NCBI GenBank assembly: GCA_965659665.1
Contig: CBFHWU010000004.1
Coordinates: forward strand, 1 to 49,354
Length of the DNA: 49,354 nucleotides
Reading direction: 5' to 3'
Source of the DNA: CBFHWU01 sp965659665
GTDB taxonomy: Bacteria; Bacteroidota; Bacteroidia; Flavobacteriales; Flavobacteriaceae
Position 1 is the stretch's first letter, and each line of letters opens with the position of its first letter. The notes beneath the pieces are model-generated. The model did not search any database, was not told where the DNA came from, and saw nothing but the letters and a program-made list of their open reading frames with translations. Of the stretch, positions 18,252 to 25,676 are shown piece by piece. A program made the translations under genes and the position numbers.

Positions 18252-19262
18252 ATGAATAAATGGCGAAAATCCTTACTTCCATTGAGTATAGTTTACGATG
18301 CGATCACAAGATTTCGTAATATAGCCTATGACCGAAGTGTTTTTAAAAGCCAACAATTTAAACTTCCTATAATGGTTATAGGCAATTTGTCAACAGGGGG
18401 TACAGGAAAAACGCCTATGGTGGAATATCTGTTGAGGGTACTGTCTTTTGAATACAAGGTGGCAGTTTTGAGTCGTGGATATAAACGAAAGTCAAAGGGG
18501 TTTACCATCTCCACTGCTCATTTTTCTCCAGAAACTTTAGGCGACGAACCTTTTCAAATCGCACAAAAATTTCCCCACGTACCTGTAGCTGTTGATGCTG
18601 ATCGGGTTCATGGGATACAACAACTAGTGCAACGTATCCCTCATATTGAAGGCTTTGTGTTAGACGATGCCTTTCAACACCGGGCTATTCAGCCATCATT
18701 TCAAATACTACTGACAACTTACCAAACTCCATGGTTTTTGGATCAGGTGTTGCCAGCAGGAAATCTACGTGAGGCCTCTTGTGGAAAAAAAAGAGCTGAC
18801 GTAATCGTAGTGACCAAATGTCCAACGACATTGTCTAGTGACCAAAAAGATTTTTTTTTAAAAAAGTTAAAGTTACATTCCCATCAGGATGTATTTTTTT
18901 CTTCGATTAGATACTCAGATCTACTGAAGGGTACTTATGAAATCAAACAGAATGATTTTTTAAAACAAAAGTTTATTTTAGTGACAGGAATCGCACATCC
19001 TGACCCTCTTGTCCAGATGTTAAACCATAAGAAATGTGATTTTACTCATGAGTCTTTTCCTGATCATCATTTTTTTTCGGTGTCGGATATTGAGCGGATA
19101 AAGAATCATGCAAAACCAATACTCACTACTGAAAAAGATTATGTTCGACTTAAAGAATTCAACCTTCCCAATCTGTTTTATATTTCTATCGAGTGTTTTT
19201 TTCTTGAAGATGAAATAAAATTTAACAATTTGATTTTAAAACAATTTGTCAAATTGGAATGA
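18252..19262 (+). CDS. lpxK: Tetraacyldisaccharide 4'-kinase
   Basis: 336 aa. It phosphorylates the 4' position of the lipid A disaccharide at the inner membrane. The Walker A loop NLSTGGTGKTPMVEYLL is at about residues 45-61, followed by SRGYKRKSKG and GDEPFQIAQKFP. LDDAFQHR (Walker B-like) is at about 139. The N-terminal 20 residues form the usual membrane-associated helix. The start ATG follows a -7 box by only 4 nt, so the mRNA may be leaderless. The last 14 nt overlap the end of the convergent Dph6-like gene. Confidence 0.95.
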   Translation: MNKWRKSLLPLSIVYDAITRFRNIAYDRSVFKSQQFKLPIMVIGNLSTGGTGKTPMVEYLLRVLSFEYKVAVLSRGYKRKSKGFTISTAHFSPETLGDEPFQIAQKFPHVPVAVDADRVHGIQQLVQRIPHIEGFVLDDAFQHRAIQPSFQILLTTYQTPWFLDQVLPAGNLREASCGKKRADVIVVTKCPTTLSSDQKDFFLKKLKLHSHQDVFFSSIRYSDLLKGTYEIKQNDFLKQKFILVTGIAHPDPLVQMLNHKKCDFTHESFPDHHFFSVSDIERIKNHAKPILTTEKDYVRLKEFNLPNLFYISIECFFLEDEIKFNNLILKQFVKLE

Positions 19263-19935
19263 GCTCTTGAAACCAAAATCCTTTTTTTAATGTTCCATTC
19301 TCAGGATAATTTCTAAAAACTTTTTCTCCTACTTCAAAAGGAATAGGGGAATCAAAGATAGGTCCATCAAAACAAAATGTATGAAATTCACCATTTTCAC
19401 CACAGGGATCCACTCCTTTAGGTAATGATTCTATAAAAGATTCGTCTAATAGCTGACCTGCAAAAGAAGCATCTAATTTTTCTCCATCTACACAAACAAC
19501 AATGGCTTTAAACCCATGAGATAAAAAATCTTTTAAAAGTTTTGTGGTGTTTTGTTTCCAAAGAGGGAAAAGTACCTTAAGTCCAATTTCTTTAAATTGT
19601 TTTACTCGGTATTGCTTTAAGTCCTCTAAGAATATGTCTCCAAAGACCCCTTGTTGGTATCCAATTTTTTTCAATTGTTTTAAGGAGTCGTTCATTTGGT
19701 TTTTGTATTCTTTCATGGAGGTTGTTTTTGAAAGCGCTACAGTTTCTAGCGGAATTCCGATCGCTTCAGCTTGGCGTTCGAGAAGCTCAACTCTAAGGCC
19801 GTGCATAGAAACGCGCTGGTAATGCTTGTTGATGGTGGTTAAGAGCTTAGAAACTCGAATTAAGGGATCTTGCTGGAGTTTGTACAAAGCTAATGCACTA
19901 TCCTTACCAGAGCTCCAATTAAAGAAGGTTTTCAT
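19249..19935 (-). CDS. Dph6-related ATP pyrophosphatase
   Basis: 228 aa of the adenine-nucleotide alpha-hydrolase superfamily (COG2102 type, often named diphthine-ammonia ligase). The PP-loop is at the N-terminus (NWSSGKDSALALYKL, residues 6-20). The family C-terminal motif DPCGENGEFHTFCFDGPIF is also present. Bacteria do not make diphthamide, so the true substrate is unknown; an ATP-driven ligation or amidation is the most that can be inferred. It overlaps lpxK by 14 nt at the 3' end and lies 25 nt upstream of the end of lipA, reading in the same direction. Confidence 0.85.
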   Translation of the reverse strand: MKTFFNWSSGKDSALALYKLQQDPLIRVSKLLTTINKHYQRVSMHGLRVELLERQAEAIGIPLETVALSKTTSMKEYKNQMNDSLKQLKKIGYQQGVFGDIFLEDLKQYRVKQFKEIGLKVLFPLWKQNTTKLLKDFLSHGFKAIVVCVDGEKLDASFAGQLLDESFIESLPKGVDPCGENGEFHTFCFDGPIFDSPIPFEVGEKVFRNYPENGTLKKGFWFQELIPI

Positions 19936-19960
19936 AAAGGTTTGGGGGGATTAAATGAAG

Positions 19961-20836
19961 TTATTCGAGATGCTTGTGGGCTTTGTATGACGAACGTACA
20001 AGCGCACCACTTTCTACATGTCGGAAGCCCATCTCTTTAGCTAAAACTTCATATTTCTTAAACTGATTAGGGGTTATAAATTCGGTTACAGGTAAATGTT
20101 TTTTTGAGGGTTGAAGATATTGTCCAAGAGTTATAACATCTACCTTGACCCTTCGAAGGTCTTTAAGGGTTTCAATTACTTCTTCTTCGAGTTCTCCTAA
20201 GCCGAGCATCACTCCAGATTTGGTTCGTCGTACGCCTGCTTGTTTAAGATAGCGAAGAACCTCTAGGCTACGGTCGTATTTGGCTTGAATCCGAACTTGA
20301 CGAGTCAATCGTCTTACCGTTTCCATATTATGAGAAACCACTTCTGGGGCAACAGTTGCGATTTTGTCCAAGTGCTTTTCGATCCCTTGAAAATCTGGAA
20401 TTAAAGTTTCCATGGTAGTACCTGGGCTTATACGACGAACTGCGTTTACGGTTTCAGTCCAAATCAGTGTTCCCATATCGGCCAGGTCGTCTCGATCAAC
20501 AGAAGTAAGTACGGCATGTTTAATGTTCATTAATTTAATGGAACGGGCAACTTTCTCTGGCTCCTCCCAATCTACAGATTCAGGACGACCTGTTTGTACT
20601 CCACAAAATCCACAAGAGCGAGTACAAATATTTCCAAGAATCATAAAAGTCGCAGTTCCTTCACCCCAACACTCCCCCATGTTAGGACAGCTCCCAGAAG
20701 TACAAATCGTGTTGAGGTTGTATTTGTCAACAAGACTTCTTAATTCCGTGTATTTTTTTCCTGTTGGGAGTTTCACTCGCAGCCATTTTGGCTTAGGAGT
20801 TCTTACCGTTTCAACGGTTAGGCTTTTATTAGACAT
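19961..20836 (-). CDS. lipA: Lipoyl synthase
   Basis: 291 aa from the ATG at 20836; the two codons upstream (TTG, CTC) are not needed. This radical SAM enzyme inserts two sulfurs into protein-bound octanoyl chains. The auxiliary-cluster cysteines are in CTSGSCPNMGECWG and the radical SAM cluster is in CTRSCGFC. The C-terminal RSSYKA motif that completes the auxiliary cluster is present. A -7 box lies 14 nt upstream, just inside the gap after the Nramp gene, so lipA probably has its own promoter. Confidence 0.96.
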   Translation of the reverse strand: MSNKSLTVETVRTPKPKWLRVKLPTGKKYTELRSLVDKYNLNTICTSGSCPNMGECWGEGTATFMILGNICTRSCGFCGVQTGRPESVDWEEPEKVARSIKLMNIKHAVLTSVDRDDLADMGTLIWTETVNAVRRISPGTTMETLIPDFQGIEKHLDKIATVAPEVVSHNMETVRRLTRQVRIQAKYDRSLEVLRYLKQAGVRRTKSGVMLGLGELEEEVIETLKDLRRVKVDVITLGQYLQPSKKHLPVTEFITPNQFKKYEVLAKEMGFRHVESGALVRSSYKAHKHLE

Positions 20837-20850
20837 GAGCAATTTTTATG

Positions 20851-20858
20851 CAAATATA
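20851..20858 (-). promoter_or_regulatory. -7 element for lipA
   Basis: TATATTTG on the minus strand, ending 14 nt before the lipA ATG, giving a predicted leader of under 10 nt. No -33 element is seen. It lies in the short space between the Nramp stop codon and lipA. Confidence 0.5.
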
Positions 20859-20874
20859 ATCAACTAAAAATAAT

Positions 20875-22086
20875 CTAATGAAGGAGAGTTATTAAAAACC
20901 AAATACTAAAACTGAATAAAAATAGCATACCAATAATACTTAACAACTTCATTTTTTTACTTGGTTTGTGTTCTATAGGGGTATGCTTTCCATAGATAAG
21001 AATATAATTAAAAACCGCAAAAAAAGGAGTGGTTAAAAAAGAAAGAATAGTAGCAATTTTGACAAGTAGTCCCATTTCGGACAAAAAGAAAATAAAAATA
21101 ATAGAAGTACCTATACCCAATATGACGAGCCAAACATTATAACTTTTAAAGAATGATAAGTTTAAAAGTTGACTTGTTTTGGCCATTACTCTAGGGGATG
21201 CATCTAAAGTTGTAAGGGTGGTACTCAACATGGTCGTAAGTGCTGCTGTAGCGATAAATACATAGGCAAAAGAACCTAAATTTTTTGTGTACATATCGAT
21301 AAACTGAGCGGCAAATAAGTTTCCATTGTTTGAAAAATTTTTTCCTGATTCAAACATGGTCAAAGCACCTAAAACAAGAAAACAAACCCCGAGGATAAAT
21401 GAGGTTACGTAGCCCACATTAAAATCAAACAAACTGCTTTTCAAGCTTATTTTTGGGTCCGACTTCTTTTTTTCGAGAGACCAAAGGGAATGCCAAACCG
21501 ATATATCTAATGGGGCAGGCATCCAACCCATAAATGCAATTAAAAAAGCGATTTCAGTATTTTCTAGTGGAAACACTTGAGACCAATGAATTGTTTTTTC
21601 GACATCTACCGCAAAAATAACAGCTGTTAAAGTACTTATGCTAAGAGTGATGATAATGACTCTCATGAGTTTGTCTAAAACGGTATATCGTCCAACAAAT
21701 AATATTCCCATACAAATCCCTACAATGATTACTGACCAAACGACCAAATTCGTAGTTAATCCAAAGAGTTCTGAAGCCAAGCCCGCAGTGACTATAGTCA
21801 CTGCGGTTTGAATGGTAAACATACTTGCAAGTGAAATGATGAAATAGGAAATTAAATATCCTTTTCCCAGTTTTTGATATCCATCTAAAAGGCTCGTGTT
21901 TGTGGCTAGGGCAAAACGTGGACCGTATTGAAAGAAGGGATATTTAAAAACATTAATCAAAAGCATTGCCCAAAAAAGACCCATTCCAAAATCAGCCCCT
22001 GCACGGGTAGATTGAACCAAGTGTGAAACGCCAATTGCTGCTCCTGCAAAAAGAAGCCCAGGACCTAAACGTTGGAGTTTAATCAT
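20875..22086 (-). CDS. Nramp-family transporter lacking the DPGN metal motif
   Basis: 403 aa with about 11 membrane segments, matching the Nramp fold. Classical Nramp Mn/Fe importers carry DPGN in the first helix and a metal-binding Met in helix 6 (MPH). Here helix 1 reads GPGLLFAGAAIGVSHLVQ and helix 6 reads MGWMPAPLDISVWHS, so the Asp and Asn ligands are absent and His follows Pro-Ala-Pro instead. Similar sequences occur across flavobacteria and are still annotated as divalent metal transporters. The substrate may differ (Mg2+ or another cation), or this may not be a metal importer. It starts inside the stop codon of the sigma-factor gene (ATGA overlap), so the two are translationally coupled. 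Confidence 0.85.
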   Translation of the reverse strand: MIKLQRLGPGLLFAGAAIGVSHLVQSTRAGADFGMGLFWAMLLINVFKYPFFQYGPRFALATNTSLLDGYQKLGKGYLISYFIISLASMFTIQTAVTIVTAGLASELFGLTTNLVVWSVIIVGICMGILFVGRYTVLDKLMRVIIITLSISTLTAVIFAVDVEKTIHWSQVFPLENTEIAFLIAFMGWMPAPLDISVWHSLWSLEKKKSDPKISLKSSLFDFNVGYVTSFILGVCFLVLGALTMFESGKNFSNNGNLFAAQFIDMYTKNLGSFAYVFIATAALTTMLSTTLTTLDASPRVMAKTSQLLNLSFFKSYNVWLVILGIGTSIIFIFFLSEMGLLVKIATILSFLTTPFFAVFNYILIYGKHTPIEHKPSKKMKLLSIIGMLFLFSFSIWFLITLLH

Positions 22087-22643
22087 GGTCGAGTGATAAT
22101 ATCTAATAATAGTTTTTTAGCCCGTAAAAGCTTTACTTTAACATTACTCAGAGAAATTTCAAGTTCTTCAGAAATTTCTTTAAGACTCAATTCTTGAAAA
22201 TAACGCAATCGGATGACTTCTCGGTAATGGGGCTTAAGTTGTTTAATTTGAATGAGGAGTGTTTCTAAATTTTGGGTTTTGATCAATTGGTCTTCAGGGC
22301 CCAAATTATCATCGGGAACATCAATAGCTGCATCATCTTGCGTATCAGTATCTGCTAAGGGCATTCTTTTGTTTTTTCGTGTCGAGTCAATATGCAGGTT
22401 TTTAGCAATAGTAGTTAGCCAAGTACCAAATGTATATTGAGGGTCAAATGAATCAATTTTGTCAAATGCTTTTGTGAAAGTATGAAGGCACAAATCTTCT
22501 GCATCATTTTCGTTTTGGGTTCGTTTCATTAAAAATCCATAAAGATCGGACCAAAACATATCTAGCAATTTTCGAAAAGCATGTTGATCGCCCTTTCGTG
22601 CTTCAGCGATATGATGAAAAACTTCTTCAGTTTGGTGATTCAA
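22083..22643 (-). CDS. ECF-type RNA polymerase sigma factor
   Basis: 186 aa. Region 2 includes DLYGFLMKRTQNENDAEDL and FTKAFDKIDSFDPQYTFGTWL (about 33-90). Region 4 is at the C-terminus (LRYFQELSLKEISEELEISL), the helix-turn-helix that reads the -35 box. The start is TTG at 22643: an in-frame stop lies shortly upstream and the next ATG is inside region 2. No anti-sigma gene is next to it; instead it overlaps the Nramp-like transporter by 4 nt and follows a small membrane protein by 17 nt. The transporter could be its target or a partner in its regulation, but that is inference. Confidence 0.93.
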   Translation of the reverse strand: MNHQTEEVFHHIAEARKGDQHAFRKLLDMFWSDLYGFLMKRTQNENDAEDLCLHTFTKAFDKIDSFDPQYTFGTWLTTIAKNLHIDSTRKNKRMPLADTDTQDDAAIDVPDDNLGPEDQLIKTQNLETLLIQIKQLKPHYREVIRLRYFQELSLKEISEELEISLSNVKVKLLRAKKLLLDIITRP

Positions 22644-22660
22644 GATTAATGTGCTTAAAC

Positions 22661-22873
22661 TTAGTTTGAACTAGGGTGCGGCAGATCACAGTCGGTTTGT
22701 TGCTCAGGTAATTTCCCACAAAAACCACAAGGTTCTCCTGTTTTATTTAAAAAGGGACTTTGGCTGGCACAAGTTCCAGAAAATGTACCATCTTTTTTTG
22801 CCCATATTTTAATAGCAATACCAGCGAAACACAAACTCAACAGGACTAGTGTTATAATAAACAATTCCATCAT
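22661..22873 (-). CDS. Small membrane-anchored Cys-rich protein
   Basis: 70 aa from the ATG at 22873 (a second ATG at 22870 is equally possible). A single N-terminal membrane segment (LFIITLVLLSLCFAGIAIKI) is followed by a lysine-rich stop and a short tail with CASQSPFL, EPCGFCGKLPEQQTDC: a CxxC pair plus two more cysteines. It could be lipid-free and membrane-anchored with the Cys tail outside. Small proteins of this kind are common in flavobacteria, often annotated 'membrane or secreted protein'; the function is not known. The -7 box TATATTTG runs directly into the first ATG. It is followed by the sigma-factor gene, probably in one transcript. Confidence 0.75.
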   Translation of the reverse strand: MMELFIITLVLLSLCFAGIAIKIWAKKDGTFSGTCASQSPFLNKTGEPCGFCGKLPEQQTDCDLPHPSSN

Positions 22874-22881
22874 CAAATATA
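22874..22881 (-). promoter_or_regulatory. -7 element for the small membrane protein-sigma-Nramp operon
   Basis: TATATTTG on the minus strand, ending 0 nt from the ATG at 22873 and 3 nt from the ATG at 22870. If used, the message starts at the coding sequence. It also implies that the three genes down to 20875 share a promoter. Confidence 0.45.
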
Positions 22882-22885
22882 ATAA

Positions 22886-23902
22886 TTAAAATACGATATT
22901 TACTTCAGGTTCAAGATGAACATGAAAAAGCTTTTTTACTTTTCGTTGCACTTCTTTCGCATACGTCCAAAGTTCATTTCCAGTGGCACTGTTGTAATTT
23001 ACGAGAACTAAGGCTTGGTGAACATGCATACCTGTATCCCCTTTTCGATGACCTTTGAAACCTGCCTGCTCTATTAACCAACCTGCGGGTACTTTGACAA
23101 GATTGTTGTTTAATGAATAGAAAGGAATATTAGGAAATTTATTTTCGAGTAATTCAAATTCGGGTCGGTTAATCACTGGGTTTTTAAAAAAACTACCACA
23201 ATTTCCTAACGTTTTTGGATGGGGTAATTTCTCTTTTCTAATTTGAATGACTGTTCGAGCCACATCATGAATCGTGGGCTTGAGCAAGTTTTGATCGTTT
23301 AATAATTGTTGTAGTGTTCCGTATTCGGAATGAATGTTATAGATATTTTTATGTAAAATTAAGCGCAAAGTAGTGATGACATATTTTCCTTTGTATTGAT
23401 TTTTAAATATCGAATCACGATACCCAAATTCACAATCATCATAATGAAATACTCTTGAAGCTCGATCCTCTACATTGATGGCGACACAATTAACAAACAA
23501 ATCTTTGAGTTCTACTCCGTAGGCACCTATATTTTGTATGGGAGCTGTACCCGCGTTTCCAGGAATTAGCGACAGGTTTTCTAAGCCTCCTAAATTTCGC
23601 TCCAGGCACCACATAACTAAATAATGCCAATCTACACCTGCACCGACTGATATGGTAGCAGATTTATTATCTTCTTCAATAATTCGAATGCCCCCAATAT
23701 CTACCTTGATTACGGGCTTGTTTATGGTCCTTACAAAAAGCGTATTTGTTCCCCCACCCAATATTATGGCGTCTTCAAATCTTGAATCGGCCAAAATCTC
23801 TTGAAGATCTGTACTATTGGTAACTCTACAAAAGAGTTTGGTAGAAGTTTCTACACCAAAACCATTGTATTCTTTTAGCGAAAAGTCATGCTTTAAGATC
23901 AT
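22886..23902 (-). CDS. murB: UDP-N-acetylenolpyruvoylglucosamine reductase
   Basis: 338 aa. This FAD enzyme reduces the enolpyruvyl group to make UDP-N-acetylmuramate, the second committed step of peptidoglycan synthesis. FAD-binding segments LGGGTNTLF (about 47-55) and GLENLSLIPGNAGTAPIQNIGAYG (about 105-130) are clear. The catalytic C-terminal motif GNCGSFFKNPV and the final HLEPEVNIV are present, as in the E. coli-like type I enzymes. It overlaps the upstream aminotransferase gene by 4 nt, so the two are translationally coupled. Confidence 0.96.
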   Translation of the reverse strand: MILKHDFSLKEYNGFGVETSTKLFCRVTNSTDLQEILADSRFEDAIILGGGTNTLFVRTINKPVIKVDIGGIRIIEEDNKSATISVGAGVDWHYLVMWCLERNLGGLENLSLIPGNAGTAPIQNIGAYGVELKDLFVNCVAINVEDRASRVFHYDDCEFGYRDSIFKNQYKGKYVITTLRLILHKNIYNIHSEYGTLQQLLNDQNLLKPTIHDVARTVIQIRKEKLPHPKTLGNCGSFFKNPVINRPEFELLENKFPNIPFYSLNNNLVKVPAGWLIEQAGFKGHRKGDTGMHVHQALVLVNYNSATGNELWTYAKEVQRKVKKLFHVHLEPEVNIVF

Positions 23903-25104
23903 TGTGCAGAATTTTCTTTGAGGTATTTTTCTAGGGCTTTTTTTAGTACCAGCACACTAGTTGTTAGGTCACTAGTATTAAGTACATAGGCAATGCGAAC
24001 CAAGTGTTTTCCCATTTCTTTGTTCCCATAAAATCCACCAGCTGGAGCTAGCATCAAAGTTTTATCTTGATATTCAAAAGAAGTTAAAAGCCATTGACTA
24101 AAGTGTTCCACATCTTCAACAGGAAGTTTTACCAAACAATAGAATGCGCCTTTAGGAAGTGAAACAGATACTCCCTTTATTTCATTGAGGAGCTTTACAA
24201 GTGTATTTCGTCGTAACAAGTATTCGGCCACTGCATTTTTCAAATAAGACTCGTGGGTATCTAGTGCTGCTTCAGATGCGACCAAGGCCAATGTGGGGGG
24301 CGAAAGACGAGACTGAGCAAACTTAAGCGCTGCCTCAAGGACTTCTTTATTTTTAGAGACTAAGCACCCAATTCGTGCTCCGCACATACTGTAGCGTTTC
24401 GACATGGAGTCAACCAAAATGGTATATTCATCAAGCCCCTCAAGCTCGAGTATCGAGATATGTTTTTCATTATCATAAACAAATTCTCGGTAAACTTCGT
24501 CAGCGATTAAAAAAATATCGAATTCTTTTACTAGTTCAGCCAACGATTCGAGTTCTTTTTTGGTGTATACATACCCTGTCGGATTATTTGGATTACAAAT
24601 GAAGATAGCTCGTGTTTTATTACTTATTTTAGTTCTAATTTCTTCGATTGGGGGTAATGCAAAATTAGTATCAAATTGAGAGGTAACAGGAACTACTTTG
24701 ACCCCGCAAGCTGCAGCGAAGGTATCATAATTAGCATAAAAAGGCTCCGGTATAATGATCTCATCCCCTTCGTTTGTAATGCAATCTAAGGTCATAATAA
24801 TGGCTTCACTTGCCCCTGTAGTGACTAAGATATCGTCAGGGCTGACTCTAATATTATGATTGTTGTAATAGCGTGCCATTTTCATCCGATATTCGGGGGT
24901 ACCCTCTGAGGGTCCATAAGCCAATACCGACTGGTCAAAATTTTTAACAGCTTCTAGTGCATTTTCAGGAGTTGGAATATCGGGTTGTCCGATATTGAGG
25001 TGTAAAACTTGGATTCCCTTGGCTTTTGCTTGATTTGCATAGGAAGAAAGTTTACGTATTGGTGATGTGGGAAGATTTGAACCTTTTATGGAAATATTCG
25101 GCAT
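23899..25104 (-). CDS. Pyridoxal phosphate aminotransferase (aspartate-type)
   Basis: 401 aa, fold-type I aminotransferase. The substrate-binding segment CNPNNPTGYVY, the cofactor Asp in IADEVYREF and the PLP lysine in DSMSKRYSMCGARIG are all intact. The N-terminus (MPNISIKGSNLPTSPIRKL) matches flavobacterial homologues, fixing the start. The usual reaction is aspartate + 2-oxoglutarate; other amino acids cannot be excluded. It is first in a two-gene unit with murB. A -7 box ends 4 nt before the ATG. Confidence 0.9.
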   Translation of the reverse strand: MPNISIKGSNLPTSPIRKLSSYANQAKAKGIQVLHLNIGQPDIPTPENALEAVKNFDQSVLAYGPSEGTPEYRMKMARYYNNHNIRVSPDDILVTTGASEAIIMTLDCITNEGDEIIIPEPFYANYDTFAAACGVKVVPVTSQFDTNFALPPIEEIRTKISNKTRAIFICNPNNPTGYVYTKKELESLAELVKEFDIFLIADEVYREFVYDNEKHISILELEGLDEYTILVDSMSKRYSMCGARIGCLVSKNKEVLEAALKFAQSRLSPPTLALVASEAALDTHESYLKNAVAEYLLRRNTLVKLLNEIKGVSVSLPKGAFYCLVKLPVEDVEHFSQWLLTSFEYQDKTLMLAPAGGFYGNKEMGKHLVRIAYVLNTSDLTTSVLVLKKALEKYLKENSAQ

Positions 25105-25108
25105 GCAT

Positions 25109-25116
25109 CAAATTTA
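25109..25116 (-). promoter_or_regulatory. -7 element for aminotransferase-murB
   Basis: TAAATTTG on the minus strand, ending 4 nt before the ATG at 25104. A TTTG occurs 15 nt further upstream (25132-25135), slightly closer than the usual 17-19 nt spacing. Confidence 0.5.
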
Positions 25117-25194
25117 GAGGGCAAAATTGAACAAATGATAAGACAAAATCAACTCATGATAAGGGTCAAAAGTGAAAAAAATATCCCAAACAAT

Positions 25195-25560
25195 TTATTC
25201 AACAACTTCTCCTTTAATTTTTAAGGCTACTAAGTTACGATCAGCATTTGAAGTAACCGTAATGGTTTTTCGTATCGGTCCTAATCTACTGGTGTCGTAT
25301 TTGACTTGAATATAGTTTGATGCTCCAGGAGGTATGGGTTCTGAAGGTTTTTTAGGAATAGTACATCCACATGAGGAACGAACTTGATTAATAATTAAGG
25401 GGCTATCCCCTGTATTAGTAAATTTAAAGTCGCGGACTCCGTCTTCCCCTTTAACAATTGTTCCGTAATCAACGGTTTCTGTTTCAAATTCAATTTTTGG
25501 TTGAGAAAAACCAATAAAGACTATGCTTATAAAAATAAAGCTCAAGAATGTTGTTTTCAT
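25195..25560 (-). CDS. Secreted DUF1573 protein
   Basis: 121 aa with a Sec signal peptide (MKTTFLSFIFISIVFIGFSQ), then one DUF1573 immunoglobulin-like domain. Family features are visible: DYGTIVKGEDGVRDFKFTNTG, then the Cys pair SSCGCTIP, then a Pro-Gly turn and YDTSRLGP.KTITVTSN. The protein is exported, probably to the periplasm or cell surface; the function of DUF1573 proteins is unknown. It is a single gene, divergent from valS. Confidence 0.88.
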   Translation of the reverse strand: MKTTFLSFIFISIVFIGFSQPKIEFETETVDYGTIVKGEDGVRDFKFTNTGDSPLIINQVRSSCGCTIPKKPSEPIPPGASNYIQVKYDTSRLGPIRKTITVTSNADRNLVALKIKGEVVE

Positions 25561-25641
25561 AATTTGAGAGATATAAAAAATTAAAGATATGAATTTTTAG
25601 GAGTCAAAAAAAATCAATTTTTTAAATCAGGGGGAGTTAAC

Positions 25642-25649
25642 TACTTTTG
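25642..25649 (+). promoter_or_regulatory. -7 element for valS
   Basis: TACTTTTG, an exact TAnnTTTG, ending 27 nt before the ATG at 25677. It argues against the longer frame that begins with TTG at 25647, which lies inside this box. No TTG is seen at the -33 position. Confidence 0.55.
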
Positions 25650-25676
25650 CTTGCTGCATTTGATAATCAAAACCGC

